Source: Phycisphaeraceae bacterium (GTDB lineage Bacteria; Planctomycetota; Phycisphaerae; Phycisphaerales; UBA1924). Taken from it: DNA of 46,286 nt. A program made the position numbers and the translations under genes. The stretch spans positions 1 to 46,286 of the forward strand of contig RECQ01000058.1 of the NCBI GenBank assembly GCA_007693965.1, written 5' to 3'. The notes beneath the pieces are model-generated. The model did no database searches and was not told the DNA's origin. It saw only the letters and a program-made list of their open reading frames with translations. Positions 15,117 through 25,604 of the stretch are shown here, piece after piece; the stretch's first letter is position 1; every line of letters starts with the position of its first letter.

Positions 15117-15485
15117 TCAATCCACAAATTCTATTGCCGCAGAGGTGATGATTCCATTCTCATCGACTTTCAGAGACAATGTGTAAAAACTCGGCCCATA
15201 CCCCACCTCCCTTGTGTCACTCTTCAAGGGATAAGTGTATCGGCCCCCCTCTACAGAATGCTGATTCGGAAGGTTGTGCTTAAGCAACACAGCATCCAAT
15301 GGCTGGCCAACCATGGAGCCAAGATCGGACTCAATCCGGCGCATCTCTGAGGGTGCAAAGCCGACCAGATAATGCCACAACAACGCCGCAAGTATCGCCA
15401 CCACAAAGACCCCTCCCGCGAGGACGAGAGAGAGCTTGCGACTACCACAAAATAGATGCTTGACGTTGGCTCGGAATGAGCTCAT
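15117..15485 (-). CDS. Membrane-anchored protein with BamE-like domain
   Basis: A 122-residue protein with an N-terminal membrane anchor (about residues 17-37). A small domain follows whose pattern resembles BamE/SmpA folds: MVGQPLDAVLLKHNLPNQ, then a Tyr-containing strand and YTLSLKVDENGIITSAAI. It is similar to the product of 16364-16753 in exactly these blocks (IG...V, then YTxxLxVDExGI), so the two are likely paralogs. The chosen ATG (15485) puts the anchor at the N-terminus; the frame is open further upstream. It is the last of three minus-strand genes. The precise function is unknown, and the fold assignment is an inference from a weak pattern. Confidence 0.62.
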   Translation of the reverse strand: MSSFRANVKHLFCGSRKLSLVLAGGVFVVAILAALLWHYLVGFAPSEMRRIESDLGSMVGQPLDAVLLKHNLPNQHSVEGGRYTYPLKSDTREVGYGPSFYTLSLKVDENGIITSAAIEFVD

Positions 15486-15547
15486 GAATAGTATCCAATT
15501 TCCTATCACCACATATCGTAAGGCAGAATGCAGGGTGATTAACGCCT

Positions 15548-16153
15548 TTAGGCATCTCCTTCCATACAGGGCTTCTTCGAACGGCGCCACCTGAGAATCA
15601 GAAACACTCCTGTATAACTCATGCCTGAACCAATTACCGCGCCAGGAGCGCCGATGACGATCGGCACGATGAGCAGGGTGAGAACGCTGAGCGCATCGGT
15701 GGTGTAATCAAAGGAGAGAGCATAGACCGAAACGAGCATGCACCACACCAGGCCAACCAGTCCGGGAATGCCATGCGCGCCGCGGTAGCGTTTTACGATG
15801 AAGCGACACAATACACCGTTCAGGAGGTAGGGCAACGCCATCGCGAACACCAGTAGCATCAGAAAGATCACGCTTGAGAGAGACAGTAGGCGAGTCGGAT
15901 CGGCGACTTCAACAAGTCGTGCGACAGTTATCAGCACGATCAGGATGGCCGCGATCGCATGAGCAACCAGGAGCCACTCCCGACGCAATCGTGCCTGTAA
16001 CGAGATCTCTTGCATACTGCGACGCAGCGTGGACCCACATTCCGGACAAGCCCGATCATGCAGACCCTCCATGCTGTAGCCGCATGCGGCGCAGACTGCA
16101 TGCCAGCAGTCATCATCCACGTCTTTCTCGATTTCGCCACGGTTCCCGAGCAT
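15548..16153 (-). CDS. Membrane protein with N-terminal zinc ribbon
   Basis: A 201-residue protein. The cytoplasmic N-terminus has CAACGYSMEGLHDRACPECG, a four-Cys zinc ribbon of the CxxCGYxLxGL...CPECG kind that is common in planctomycete membrane proteins. About four hydrophobic segments follow (roughly residues 58-78, 88-108, 132-150 and 158-185). The end is basic (RWRRSKKPC). The start at 16153 uses a GGAG 7 nt upstream, both supplied by a dispersed repeat (16147-16177). The frame is open further upstream, so a longer form cannot be excluded. It lies between two BamE-like paralogs on the same strand. Function unknown. Confidence 0.7.
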   Translation of the reverse strand: MLGNRGEIEKDVDDDCWHAVCAACGYSMEGLHDRACPECGSTLRRSMQEISLQARLRREWLLVAHAIAAILIVLITVARLVEVADPTRLLSLSSVIFLMLLVFAMALPYLLNGVLCRFIVKRYRGAHGIPGLVGLVWCMLVSVYALSFDYTTDALSVLTLLIVPIVIGAPGAVIGSGMSYTGVFLILRWRRSKKPCMEGDA

Positions 16154-16177
16154 GTCCAGGCTCCAGCGTTCGCTCCC
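16147..16177 (+). repeat. Dispersed repeat with AGCATGTCCAGGCTCC core (copy 2)
   Basis: The core is at 16149-16164. On the minus strand it provides the GGAG ribosome binding site and the ATG of the zinc-ribbon membrane-protein gene. It is the same sequence as at 15003-15018. Confidence 0.7.
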
Positions 16178-16326
16178 CCCGGCGCTTTCTCCCACATCGC
16201 GTTCCCGGACGCCGCGGTGGGCCACGATCTGGGGTTCAACCCATCATACGCGTGCTCCCAGTCGCGGTTCTTGCGGCTGGTGTGTTGAGGGGACATGTTG
16301 GGTACGGGCGATGAAGTTGTGATCTC

Positions 16327-16361
16327 GTGGCAGAGCCGAGGACGGCCCGACCACGGCACCC
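16327..16361 (-). repeat. Dispersed 35-bp repeat (copy 2)
   Basis: The reverse complement begins GGGTGCCGTGGTCGGGCCGT and matches the element at 13849-13883 at 31 of 35 positions; the central hairpin is less perfect here. It lies directly after the stop of the minus-strand gene at 16364, in the gap of about 210 bp before the zinc-ribbon gene, which otherwise holds nothing recognisable. Confidence 0.75.
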
Positions 16362-16363
16362 GG

Positions 16364-16753
16364 CTAATCATGGAAGATGCTCGCGTCACGGACTATCCCT
16401 TCTTCATCCACACGAAGAAGAAGAAATGTATAATGAGACACTCCGAGCCCAGGCTGTTCATCTAGTGTATAGGTGTACGTCCACTCGCTTGAATAGGCAT
16501 CCCCCCTTTGCCCGGCGAGACCGTAGCTCTGTTCAACATCCTCGATCGAACGGCCGATCATCGCCGATATTGATTGGTGGGTTACTCCGTTCGCCCATTC
16601 TTGTCTCGTCCCCAGGGGATTCATGAACACACACAATGGCGTCAGCACAAGAACAGTCAGAATCGCCGCCACCATCAGCGCACGGCGCCATCGTCCTGCA
16701 GGAGCATCTTCGCTCGGGCCATCCTGCACTTCTGTCATCTGGTAGTTGACCAT
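16364..16753 (-). CDS. Membrane-anchored protein with BamE-like domain (paralog)
   Basis: A 129-residue protein with one membrane segment at about residues 25-45 and a C-terminal domain: SAMIGRSIEDVEQSYGL, a central YTYTLDEQPGLG and FLLLRVDEEGIVRDASI. It shares the arrangement and several residues with the product of 15117-15485. The IG...V...L...G pattern and the closing VDExGI strand recall the BamE/SmpA fold, but no lipobox Cys is present, so it would be anchored by its helix. ATG 16753 is used; ATG 16738 is an alternative. It is the first of three minus-strand genes downstream of fumC. Function unknown. Confidence 0.62.
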   Translation of the reverse strand: MVNYQMTEVQDGPSEDAPAGRWRRALMVAAILTVLVLTPLCVFMNPLGTRQEWANGVTHQSISAMIGRSIEDVEQSYGLAGQRGDAYSSEWTYTYTLDEQPGLGVSHYTFLLLRVDEEGIVRDASIFHD

Positions 16754-16849
16754 CGGTTCGCTCGCTGATCATGGGATACTGAACAACAAGTCATGGCTGC
16801 CCCTTGGAGGCAGTCTGGTGTGATCAGGGATATTTTCAACTCACTGCAT

Positions 16850-18295
<1,446 letters not shown>

Positions 18296-18913
18296 GGGTC
18301 TGATGTCTCCTGAAGCTTTTGCGTCCGGGGAGTTTATCAAGTCCCTATGGCCCTTCTGTGAGTCTGTGACGATGGTGGATGGCGGCGTTGCGGTCCTGCG
18401 CTCCGCGATGCGGCCTGCCGGAAGCCCGTCCGAATCTCAGCGCCAAGCGACCCCGGATTGATGAATGAGCCCACATCATGAGGCGATCGGCAGGTGACTG
18501 CGCGACACTGAACCCACCCCTCATATGTGGGGCTTTTGTCCATTTGTGGTACTCCTCATAAGGGTGACCCCCCCAATTTCCGATCTCCCCATCTGGAATA
18601 CTTCCAGAGCGTCGGTTGAACGGCGAACCGGACCGAAGTGTTTTCCATGAACACAGCGCTCCGCGCACGACTGACAACGGAAAGCACATGGAGTCAAGCA
18701 ATCAGCAATCGAGCATGAGGCAATGAGATGACTTGAAGGTGCGCACACCTTGGCGCAAAACTTCAACAGGTTCTGCCGATGATTTCTCGATGAACAGCAC
18801 TGCATCATCTCAAAACATCTTTTTTCAACCGTATCTCGAGCATCAAGACGCAAATCTGATTGCGAATCAGAAACGTGGCATGGGATTTGTTTCTAAGGAA
18901 TCTGGAGCCAGCA
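18296..18913. other. fumC/receptor-1 divergent intergenic region
   Basis: 618 bp without a recognisable gene. It should hold the promoters of fumC (leftward) and of receptor 1 (rightward). The part next to fumC is partly repeated at 20954-21192: fumC-like start, TCTCCTG(A/G)AG-type leader, then a small CCCC/GGGG hairpin 222 bp away here and 225 bp away there. Several short frames exist, but none has coding features. Confidence 0.6.
18517..18537 (+). promoter_or_regulatory. Small hairpin plus T-rich stretch upstream of receptor 1
   Basis: CCCC-TCATATGT-GGGG followed by CTTTTG. Similar small stems with T tracts occur before receptors 2 (21178) and 3 (23460). The stem here is only 4 bp, so it is a marker of shared ancestry more than a proven terminator or regulatory RNA. 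Confidence 0.35.
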
Positions 18914-20716
18914 ATGTTGAAGCGCATTCTTTCCGCGGGTCTCGCGACAAAGATCATCCTCGCCAGCGCGGTTGTGCTGATCGTGGTGATCGGTGCGAAT
19001 TATGTGGTGTTCGTCACCGGGTACAAGGATTCGGCGATCAAAGCCATGATCGAGCGGGCCCAGAACTTCACCGCGCTGGCGGACGAAACCAAGAATCATG
19101 TCGGCAAGCTGCACGCCGACGGCGTCTTTGACACCGAGACTATGCTGGCGGAGCTGCAGGCGGCGCGCGAGAAGAACCCTCGATATGACTACAAGGAGTC
19201 ACGCCTGTTCGGGACCATACCGGTCGTCGCGGGTTGGCTCGCGGCCGGAGAGGCCGCTGAGCGCGAGGGCCTTGAGTTTCATACACCCGCGTACGACGCC
19301 CGCAATCCTGCAAACGACCCCAAGAACGATCCGAATCCTGACACGAGCGGATTTCGATCTCAATTGCTGACGCAATTGACCGCCCAGGCTCGCTCCGGCC
19401 AGTCCACTGAGGTTCATGCAATCAATCCGCGCACGAATTCTCTGCACTACATGCGGGCTATCACTCTCGACAACTCCTGCATGATGTGTCACGGCACACC
19501 CGGAAACCCCGCGCACGATCTGAACGGAACCGGTTTGGATCCCCTCGGATTCCCCATGGAGGGATGGGCCATCGGTGATATGCACGGCGCTTTCGAGATC
19601 GTGATGCCGCTCGATGATGTGAATGCGCAGGTCGCAAGCTTCATCGGTCGTGGCGCCATGTTCACCATTCCAATCGCCGGCTTCGGAGCCCTCGGACTGA
19701 TCCTGCTGATGAGGATGCTTCTCGTCAAGCCCATCAACGGCCTCATCGACATGGTGCGCGACATCGCAGATGGTGATGGCGACCTGACCAAGAGACTGAA
19801 CGCCGATCGCAAGGACGAAATCGGGACCCTGTCCAAGTGGTTCAATCAGTTCCTTGACAACCTGCGCGATCTGATCAGCGAGGTTGCGTCGGTGACTTCC
19901 GAGGTCGCCTCCGCCTCCACTCAGATCGCAGCCTCTAATGAACAAATGGCGTCCGGTATGCAGCAGCAACAGAGCCAGACCGCTCAGGTCGCATCCGCCG
20001 TCGAGGAGATGGCGGCGTCCGTCACCGAAGTGGCCCAGAAGGCCACTGAGGCCTCGCAGAAGTCTGACGAGGCCGGCAAGCTCGCCACCCAGGGCGGCGA
20101 CATCGTCCGCAAGACCGTCGAGGGCATGCAAGGCATCAGCGAGCAGGTCAACGAGTCGGCCGTCGCCGTCGGTGAACTCGGCAAGCGCGGCGAGCAGATC
20201 GGTGAGATCATCGGCGTCATCAACGACATCGCCGATCAGACGAACCTGCTGGCCCTCAACGCAGCAATCGAAGCCGCACGGGCCGGTGAGCACGGACGCG
20301 GCTTCGCCGTCGTCGCCGACGAGGTCCGCAAGCTCGCGGAGCGCACCCAGAAGGCCACAGAAGAGGTCGCCGACTCCATCAAGGCCATCCAGACCGACAC
20401 CACCCGCGCTGTCGAACGCATGCAGACAGGCCGCGAGCGCGTCGGCGAGGGCGTCACGCTGGCCGAGCAGGCGGGTGAGTCGCTGCGATCCATCGTCGCG
20501 GGCTCGCGCGAGGTGGCGGCCATGATCCAGTCCATCGCCGCCGGCGCCGAGGAGCAGAGCGCCGCCAGCACACAGGTCTCGCGTTCGGTCGAGTCGATCA
20601 ACGCGGTGACCAGCGAGTCGGCCGAGGGCGTCCGCCAGGCCTCCGCCGCGGCGACACAGCTCTCGACCAAGGCCGAGCAGCTCCAGGCGCTGGTAGGACG
20701 CTTCAAGCTCGAGTGA
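18914..20716 (+). CDS. Methyl-accepting chemotaxis protein with heme-binding (DUF3365/Tll0287-like) sensor
   Basis: A 600-residue chemoreceptor. The N-terminal membrane helix is at about residues 12-34. The extracytoplasmic part (to about 245) resembles DUF3365/Tll0287-like sensors, with [22 protein letters not shown] holding a CxxCH heme c motif (Cys189, Cys192, His193). The second membrane helix is about 246-269, followed by a HAMP domain and a long MA signalling domain containing the conserved tip ([19 protein letters not shown]). It ends in FKLE, without a CheR-docking pentapeptide. It probably senses redox state or a heme ligand and reports to CheA/CheW encoded elsewhere. ATG 18914 has a GGAG 6 nt upstream. 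The last third is nearly identical to receptors 2 and 3. Confidence 0.93.
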   Translation: MLKRILSAGLATKIILASAVVLIVVIGANYVVFVTGYKDSAIKAMIERAQNFTALADETKNHVGKLHADGVFDTETMLAELQAAREKNPRYDYKESRLFGTIPVVAGWLAAGEAAEREGLEFHTPAYDARNPANDPKNDPNPDTSGFRSQLLTQLTAQARSGQSTEVHAINPRTNSLHYMRAITLDNSCMMCHGTPGNPAHDLNGTGLDPLGFPMEGWAIGDMHGAFEIVMPLDDVNAQVASFIGRGAMFTIPIAGFGALGLILLMRMLLVKPINGLIDMVRDIADGDGDLTKRLNADRKDEIGTLSKWFNQFLDNLRDLISEVASVTSEVASASTQIAASNEQMASGMQQQQSQTAQVASAVEEMAASVTEVAQKATEASQKSDEAGKLATQGGDIVRKTVEGMQGISEQVNESAVAVGELGKRGEQIGEIIGVINDIADQTNLLALNAAIEAARAGEHGRGFAVVADEVRKLAERTQKATEEVADSIKAIQTDTTRAVERMQTGRERVGEGVTLAEQAGESLRSIVAGSREVAAMIQSIAAGAEEQSAASTQVSRSVESINAVTSESAEGVRQASAAATQLSTKAEQLQALVGRFKLE

Positions 20717-20869
20717 GTCGAGACTATTCAGGCTGAACGAGCGTGGTTGTAGTATGGGCGCTAGGACTCAGGACTTGGCGTCCGCGCTTTCTTCCATCTT
20801 GTCAGATGGCGTAGCCGCTGTCTCATCGCTCCAATCACTCCTGATCAACCGGGCATTCATGCATACGCC

Positions 20870-20953
20870 TTAGAGGGCGTCGGCGGGGACGGTCATTTCG
20901 CCCATGGAGTCGCGTTCTGTGCGGGTTGAGGTGGAGGGGGCGCGGTCGGGCAT
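20870..20953 (-). pseudogene. Truncated 5' fragment of fumC
   Basis: The minus strand reads ATG plus 26 codons and then TAA. The peptide starts MPDRAPSTSTRTERDSMGEM and ends TVPADAL, nearly the same as the FumC N-terminus, with two extra residues. The DNA from about 20867 to 20937 matches 18211-18287 almost base for base, then homology stops inside codon 28. Upstream, CTCCAGGAGAACG corresponds to the fumC ribosome binding site region. It cannot encode an enzyme. It is best explained as the end point of a tandem duplication of the fumC/receptor region. Confidence 0.92.
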
Positions 20954-21177
20954 GAACATCGTTCTCCTGGAGGGTTTTCGCACGAAAGTGTATCAGCTCC
21001 CCGGCGACTCCTGGGGATGATGCGCAGCGCTGGTCAGGCCCCGCACGGCTCTGTCGGATGGGCGGCGGCCCACGCAGGCTGCGGCTTCAATGAGCGCGCA
21101 GCGACGTCCCACCTGATTACCTGCTTGGAAACGGATGCTCGATTCGTGCCATCTTTGCGTTAGTGAGTAGATTCCAT

Positions 21178-21196
21178 CCCCTGAGCATGGGGTTTT
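21178..21196 (+). promoter_or_regulatory. Small hairpin plus T tract upstream of receptor 2
   Basis: CCCC-TGAGCAT-GGGG followed by TTTT. It corresponds in position to the element at 18517, measured from the fumC start and from the fumC fragment respectively. The stem is weak; a regulatory role is unproven. Confidence 0.35.
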
Positions 21197-21383
21197 CTGA
21201 TCGCGCGGCCTCGCTGCATCACAAGTGGGGTGATCGCAACACCGATTGCTGTCACGCCAATGAGGGAGAGGCCCCGTCGCCGAACCTGCACGGCCTGAGT
21301 CTGACAGCGGAAGAGGACACGGACACACGGGGTGCGGATCGGCATGCGCCGCCGGCCTGATGTCTCATTGAAGGGGACCAGAA

Positions 21384-23330
21384 ATGAAGCTCACGATCGC
21401 GAAGAAGCTGGCGCTTGGATTCGGCGCGCTGCTGTTGATGCTGGTTGTCGTCGGGGTGGTGTCGATCCGGGGCGGGCGCATCGCCGCGCACGGGGTCGAG
21501 GAGATCGATCACATTGTCGACGAGCTCGTGCTCGGCGCTGAGGCGATGGAGGCCCTGCTCACGATGCGTTTGCGCATCTACAGCTTTCTGATCAACAACG
21601 ACGAAGAATCCGTCCAGGCGTACCGCGAGGCCCGCGCCACATTCATCAAGGACATTGATGAGTGTGAGGCGAGATTCAAGGATCCCGAGCGACTGACCGC
21701 GATCCGAGACATCCGCGGGCTCTTCACCGAGTACGACGCCGCTTTCGACCGTGTGCAGGTGGTCGTCAACGGTCGGCACAACACCATCGTCAATCAGCTC
21801 AACCCAGCCGCCGAGCAGACGCGCGAGCACATCGACGGAATGATGCAGGCTGCTTTCGCCAGCGGCGACATCGAGCTGTCTCAGCTCACCTCCAACTGTC
21901 TGCGTGATTTTCTGCTCGCTCGCGACTACGTCATGCGCTATCTCAATCTCAATACGTCCGCGAACTATCTTCGCGCCCGCCAGGAGGTCAACAACACGCT
22001 TGACCGCCTTCGCGAGGCTCGGGATGCAGCGACGGGCACCGGCGTGAATGGCTTCAGCCGCGCTCTTGAGATGGTCGGCGGGTACTCAGAAGCGCTCGAT
22101 CGCGTCAGCCAGTACGTGAGCCAGCGGAACGAGGTCGTCGACAACTCGATCAACGTCCTCGGCCCGCAGATCGCCAACATCAATCGCGACATCCAGTCCG
22201 GCCTGGCCAAGGAAGCCCACGACGATGTCGCCATGGTCGCCGCGGCCGTCTCCGGCGCCCAGATGATGATCATCTTCATCACGCTCTTCGCCATCGTCTT
22301 CGGAGTCGTCACCGCGATCATGATCGCCCGTGGCGTCATCAAGCCCATCCGGGCCATCACCGAGCGGCTGCAGGACATCGTCGAGGGTGAGGGCGACCTC
22401 ACCCAGCGCGTTGACGAGGATCGCCCCGACGAGCTGGGCGTGCTCGGCAAGTGGTTCAATGTCTTCGTGGCGCGAATTCAGGATCTCATCCTTGAAGTCG
22501 CAGGCTCCGCCAACGAGGTCGCCTCCGCCGCCACCGAGATCGCCGCTTCCAGCGAAGAGATCTCCAGCGGCATGCAGCAGCAGCAGAGCCAGACTGCGCA
22601 GGTCGCCTCCGCGGTCGAAGAGATGGCGGCGAGCGTCACCGAGGTCGCTCAGAAGGCCACCGAGGCCTCGCAGAAGTCCGACGAGGCCGGCAAGCTCGCG
22701 ACCGACGGCGGCGATGTCGTCCGTCAGACCGTCGAGGGCATGCAGGCCATCAGCGAGCAGGTCAACGAGTCCGCAGTCGCAGTCGGTGAACTCGGCAAGC
22801 GCGGCGAGCAGATCGGTGAGATCATCGGCGTCATCAACGACATCGCGGATCAGACGAACCTGCTCGCGCTCAACGCCGCCATCGAGGCTGCACGCGCCGG
22901 CGAGCACGGACGCGGCTTCGCCGTCGTCGCCGACGAGGTCCGCAAGCTCGCAGAGCGCACTCAGAAGGCCACCGAAGAAGTCGCCGACTCCATCAAGGCC
23001 ATCCAGACCGACACCACCCGCGCTGTCGAACGAATGCAGACTGGACGCGAGCGCGTCGGTGAGGGTGTGACGCTCGCCGAGCAGGCGGGCGAGTCGCTGC
23101 GGTCAATCGTCGCGGGCTCGCGCGAGGTGGCGGCCATGATCCAGTCCATCGCCGCCGGCGCTGAAGAGCAGTCCGCCGCCAGCACGCAGGTTTCGCGCTC
23201 GGTGGAGGCGATCAACGCCGTCACCAGCGAGTCGGCCGAGGGCGTTCGCCAGGCGTCCGCCGCGGCGACACAGCTCTCGACAAAGGCCGAGCAGCTCCAG
23301 GCGCTCGTCGGACGCTTCAAGCTCGAGTGA
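21384..23330 (+). CDS. Methyl-accepting chemotaxis protein (receptor 2)
   Basis: A 648-residue chemoreceptor. Membrane helix 1 is at about residues 9-29 and helix 2 at about 290-313; between them lies a helical extracytoplasmic sensor of about 255 residues, large enough for a two-layer helical bundle (HBM-like). HAMP (from [16 protein letters not shown]) and the MA domain follow, with the conserved tip [19 protein letters not shown] and the end VGRFKLE. The ATG is preceded by GAAGGGGACC. Receptor 3 has the same length and the same layout but a diverged sensor. Synonymous differences separate its signalling domain from receptors 1 and 3. A perfect terminator follows at 23371. Confidence 0.93.
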   Translation: MKLTIAKKLALGFGALLLMLVVVGVVSIRGGRIAAHGVEEIDHIVDELVLGAEAMEALLTMRLRIYSFLINNDEESVQAYREARATFIKDIDECEARFKDPERLTAIRDIRGLFTEYDAAFDRVQVVVNGRHNTIVNQLNPAAEQTREHIDGMMQAAFASGDIELSQLTSNCLRDFLLARDYVMRYLNLNTSANYLRARQEVNNTLDRLREARDAATGTGVNGFSRALEMVGGYSEALDRVSQYVSQRNEVVDNSINVLGPQIANINRDIQSGLAKEAHDDVAMVAAAVSGAQMMIIFITLFAIVFGVVTAIMIARGVIKPIRAITERLQDIVEGEGDLTQRVDEDRPDELGVLGKWFNVFVARIQDLILEVAGSANEVASAATEIAASSEEISSGMQQQQSQTAQVASAVEEMAASVTEVAQKATEASQKSDEAGKLATDGGDVVRQTVEGMQAISEQVNESAVAVGELGKRGEQIGEIIGVINDIADQTNLLALNAAIEAARAGEHGRGFAVVADEVRKLAERTQKATEEVADSIKAIQTDTTRAVERMQTGRERVGEGVTLAEQAGESLRSIVAGSREVAAMIQSIAAGAEEQSAASTQVSRSVEAINAVTSESAEGVRQASAAATQLSTKAEQLQALVGRFKLE

Positions 23331-23370
23331 GCCGAGACTGTTCAGACTGAACTGCCATGCTTGCAGGATG

Positions 23371-23404
23371 GGCGCCCGGTCGAAGGACCGGGCGCCTTTT
23401 TTTT
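23371..23404 (+). terminator. Rho-independent terminator of receptor 2
   Basis: An 11-bp perfect stem GGCGCCCGGTC/GACCGGGCGCC (23371-23381 with 23386-23396), loop GAAG, then eight T. It lies 40 bp after the receptor stop. The same core occurs after receptor 3. Confidence 0.95.
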
Positions 23405-23459
23405 CGCACTGCGTTGGTCCGAAAAGCTCCGGGTTCGATTGCCCGATCGTCAGAGCAAT

Positions 23460-23479
23460 CCCCCACTCTGTGGGTTTTT
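23460..23479 (+). promoter_or_regulatory. Small hairpin plus T tract upstream of receptor 3
   Basis: CCCAC-TCT-GTGGG (23462-23474) followed by five T. A related AATCCCCCAC sequence without the right arm occurs at about 25749-25758 before the efflux operon. It may be a weak terminator, a regulatory element or only a duplicated leader. Confidence 0.35.
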
Positions 23480-23657
23480 GATCCCAATGAAGGTAGGAAT
23501 CCACAAGTGATTTCGATCTGGCTCCGATGGCAGTGCCGCAATTGTGGGGGCAATCACCTCCATGCCATTGCATTGCATATGCCCGACGGCACATGGGACA
23601 GGGGACCTCGGCGACGGCACATCCGACGCCCGCACAACAGAGATGAAGGGATTGAAG

Positions 23658-25604
23658 ATGAAGCTCACAATCGCAAAGAAGCTTGCGCTCGGATTCGGCG
23701 CGCTGGTGCTGATGCTGATCGTCGTCGGCGTGGTTTCCATCCGCGGCGGACGTGTGGCGACATATGGCGTTCAAGAGATTGACGTCATCGTCGATGATCT
23801 GGTGCTCGGCGCCGAGGCGCTCGAGGCCCTGCTGACGATGCGCATGCGGGTCCAGAATTTCCTGGTCGACAACGACGAGGAATCCATCGCCGGCTTCAAT
23901 GAAGCTCGTGCGATTTTCCTGAAAGACCTTGAGGAGTGCGAAGCGAGTTTCACGAACCCGGAGCGGGTTGCGGCCCTTCAAGGGATTCGCGAAGGCTTCA
24001 CCGCGTATGACAATGCATTCAACCTGCTTCAGGACGCCGTGTACGGGCGTCAGAGCACGATCCTCAACAGACTGAATCCCATCGCTGAAGAGATGCGCGA
24101 ACATGTCGACGGCATGGTGCAGGATGCGTTTGCCGCAGGAGAAATCGAACTCGCCGAGCAGGCCGCCTACTCGCTCCGTGACCTGCTGCTCGCTCGCGAC
24201 TACGTGATGCGGTACATCAACCTGAACACCGATGAAAATTACCAGCGTGCTCGCGAAGAGATCGCCAACACGATTCAGGGCCTTCGCGAGGCACGAGCGA
24301 ACGCGACAGGCACCGGCGTGAACGGATTCGGACGCGCGATCGAACTGATCGAAGATTACAACAACGCTCTCGATGAAATGAGCGGCTTTGTCAATCAGCG
24401 CAACAACCTGGTTGAAAACCAGATCGACGTCTATGGGCCTCGGATCGCCGATTACAACCGCGAAATTCAGGAATCACTCGCCCAGGAGGCCCACGACGAT
24501 GTCGACATGGTCGCCGCGGCCGTCGCCGGCGCCCAAATGATGATCATCTTCATCACGCTCTTCGCCATCGTCTTCGGCGTCGCCACCGCGATCATGATCG
24601 CCCGCGGCGTCATCAAGCCCATCCAGGCCATCACCGAACGACTGCAGGACATCGCCGAAGGCGAGGGCGATCTCACCCAGCGCGTCGACGAAGATCGCCC
24701 CGACGAGCTCGGTGTGCTCGGCAAGTGGTTCAACGTCTTCGTGGCCCGCATCCAGGATCTCATTCGCGAGGTCGCAGGCTCCGCCAACGAGGTCGCCTCC
24801 GCCGCCACGCAGATCGCCGCATCCAGCGAGCAGATCTCCAGCGGCATGCAGCAGCAGCAGAGCCAGACCGCGCAGGTCGCCTCCGCGGTTGAAGAGATGG
24901 CCGCCAGCGTCACCGAGGTCGCGCAGAAGGCCACGGAGGCCTCGCAGAAGTCCGATGAGGCCGGCAAGCTCGCCACCGACGGCGGCGATGTCGTCCGACA
25001 AACCGTTGAGGGCATGCAGTCCATCAGCGAGCAGGTCAACGAATCGGCCGTCGCCGTGGGCGAACTCGGCAAGCGCGGCGAGCAGATCGGTGAGATCATC
25101 GGCGTCATCAATGACATCGCCGATCAGACGAACCTGCTGGCCCTCAACGCGGCAATCGAAGCCGCACGGGCCGGCGAGCACGGACGCGGCTTCGCCGTCG
25201 TCGCCGACGAGGTCCGCAAGCTCGCCGAGCGCACGCAGAAGGCCACCGAAGAGGTCGCCGACTCCATCAAGGCCATCCAGACCGACACCACCCGCGCTGT
25301 CGAACGCATGCAGACAGGCCGCGAGCGCGTCGGCGAGGGCGTCACGCTGGCCGAGCAGGCGGGTGAGTCGCTGCGATCCATCGTCGCGGGCTCGCGCGAG
25401 GTGGCGGCCATGATCCAGTCCATCGCCGCCGGCGCCGAGGAGCAGAGCGCCGCCAGCACACAGGTCTCGCGTTCGGTCGAGTCGATCAACGCGGTGACCA
25501 GCGAGTCGGCCGAGGGCGTCCGCCAGGCGTCCGCCGCCGCGACCCAGCTCTCGGCCAAGGCCGAGCAACTCCAGACGCTCGTCGGGAAGTTCAAGCTCGA
25601 GTGA
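23658..25604 (+). CDS. Methyl-accepting chemotaxis protein (receptor 3)
   Basis: A 648-residue chemoreceptor closely related to receptor 2: the first 75 residues are largely the same ([27 protein letters not shown]), the middle of the sensor differs, and the HAMP and MA domains are almost identical. Membrane helices are at about 9-29 and 290-313. I chose the ATG at 23658 (AAGGGATTGAAG just upstream) because it matches the receptor 2 start. Within the signalling domain, 25248-25528 is identical in DNA to 20360-20640 of receptor 1, but not to the adjacent receptor 2. A strong terminator follows. Confidence 0.93.
   Translation: MKLTIAKKLALGFGALVLMLIVVGVVSIRGGRVATYGVQEIDVIVDDLVLGAEALEALLTMRMRVQNFLVDNDEESIAGFNEARAIFLKDLEECEASFTNPERVAALQGIREGFTAYDNAFNLLQDAVYGRQSTILNRLNPIAEEMREHVDGMVQDAFAAGEIELAEQAAYSLRDLLLARDYVMRYINLNTDENYQRAREEIANTIQGLREARANATGTGVNGFGRAIELIEDYNNALDEMSGFVNQRNNLVENQIDVYGPRIADYNREIQESLAQEAHDDVDMVAAAVAGAQMMIIFITLFAIVFGVATAIMIARGVIKPIQAITERLQDIAEGEGDLTQRVDEDRPDELGVLGKWFNVFVARIQDLIREVAGSANEVASAATQIAASSEQISSGMQQQQSQTAQVASAVEEMAASVTEVAQKATEASQKSDEAGKLATDGGDVVRQTVEGMQSISEQVNESAVAVGELGKRGEQIGEIIGVINDIADQTNLLALNAAIEAARAGEHGRGFAVVADEVRKLAERTQKATEEVADSIKAIQTDTTRAVERMQTGRERVGEGVTLAEQAGESLRSIVAGSREVAAMIQSIAAGAEEQSAASTQVSRSVESINAVTSESAEGVRQASAAATQLSAKAEQLQTLVGKFKLE

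Larger units (their letters stand above)
20717..21383. other. Intergenic region between receptors 1 and 2
   Basis: 667 bp. From left to right it holds a degenerate version of the receptor terminator (about 20757-20800, where GGGCGCTAGGACTCAGGACTT-like bases replace the perfect stem of the other two), the truncated fumC copy (20870-20953) with its leader, and the CCCC/GGGG hairpin (21178-21196). The rest appears non-coding. Confidence 0.7.
23331..23657. other. Intergenic region between receptors 2 and 3
   Basis: 327 bp holding the receptor 2 terminator and, further right, a small CCCAC/GTGGG hairpin, and then the receptor 3 ribosome binding site. The frame of receptor 3 is open to 23544 but the added residues have no receptor character. 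No fumC fragment is present here. Confidence 0.6.

Noticed and set aside
14699-15127. A minus-strand frame starting near the AGCATGTCCAGGCTCC repeat
   Set aside because: Most of it is antisense to the LOG gene and shows no fold; only the repeat-derived start looks gene-like.
18296-23657. Cyclic-di-GMP or other riboswitch upstream of the receptors
   Set aside because: The leaders contain only 4-5 bp hairpins and lack the conserved core of c-di-GMP-I or other classes that I know.
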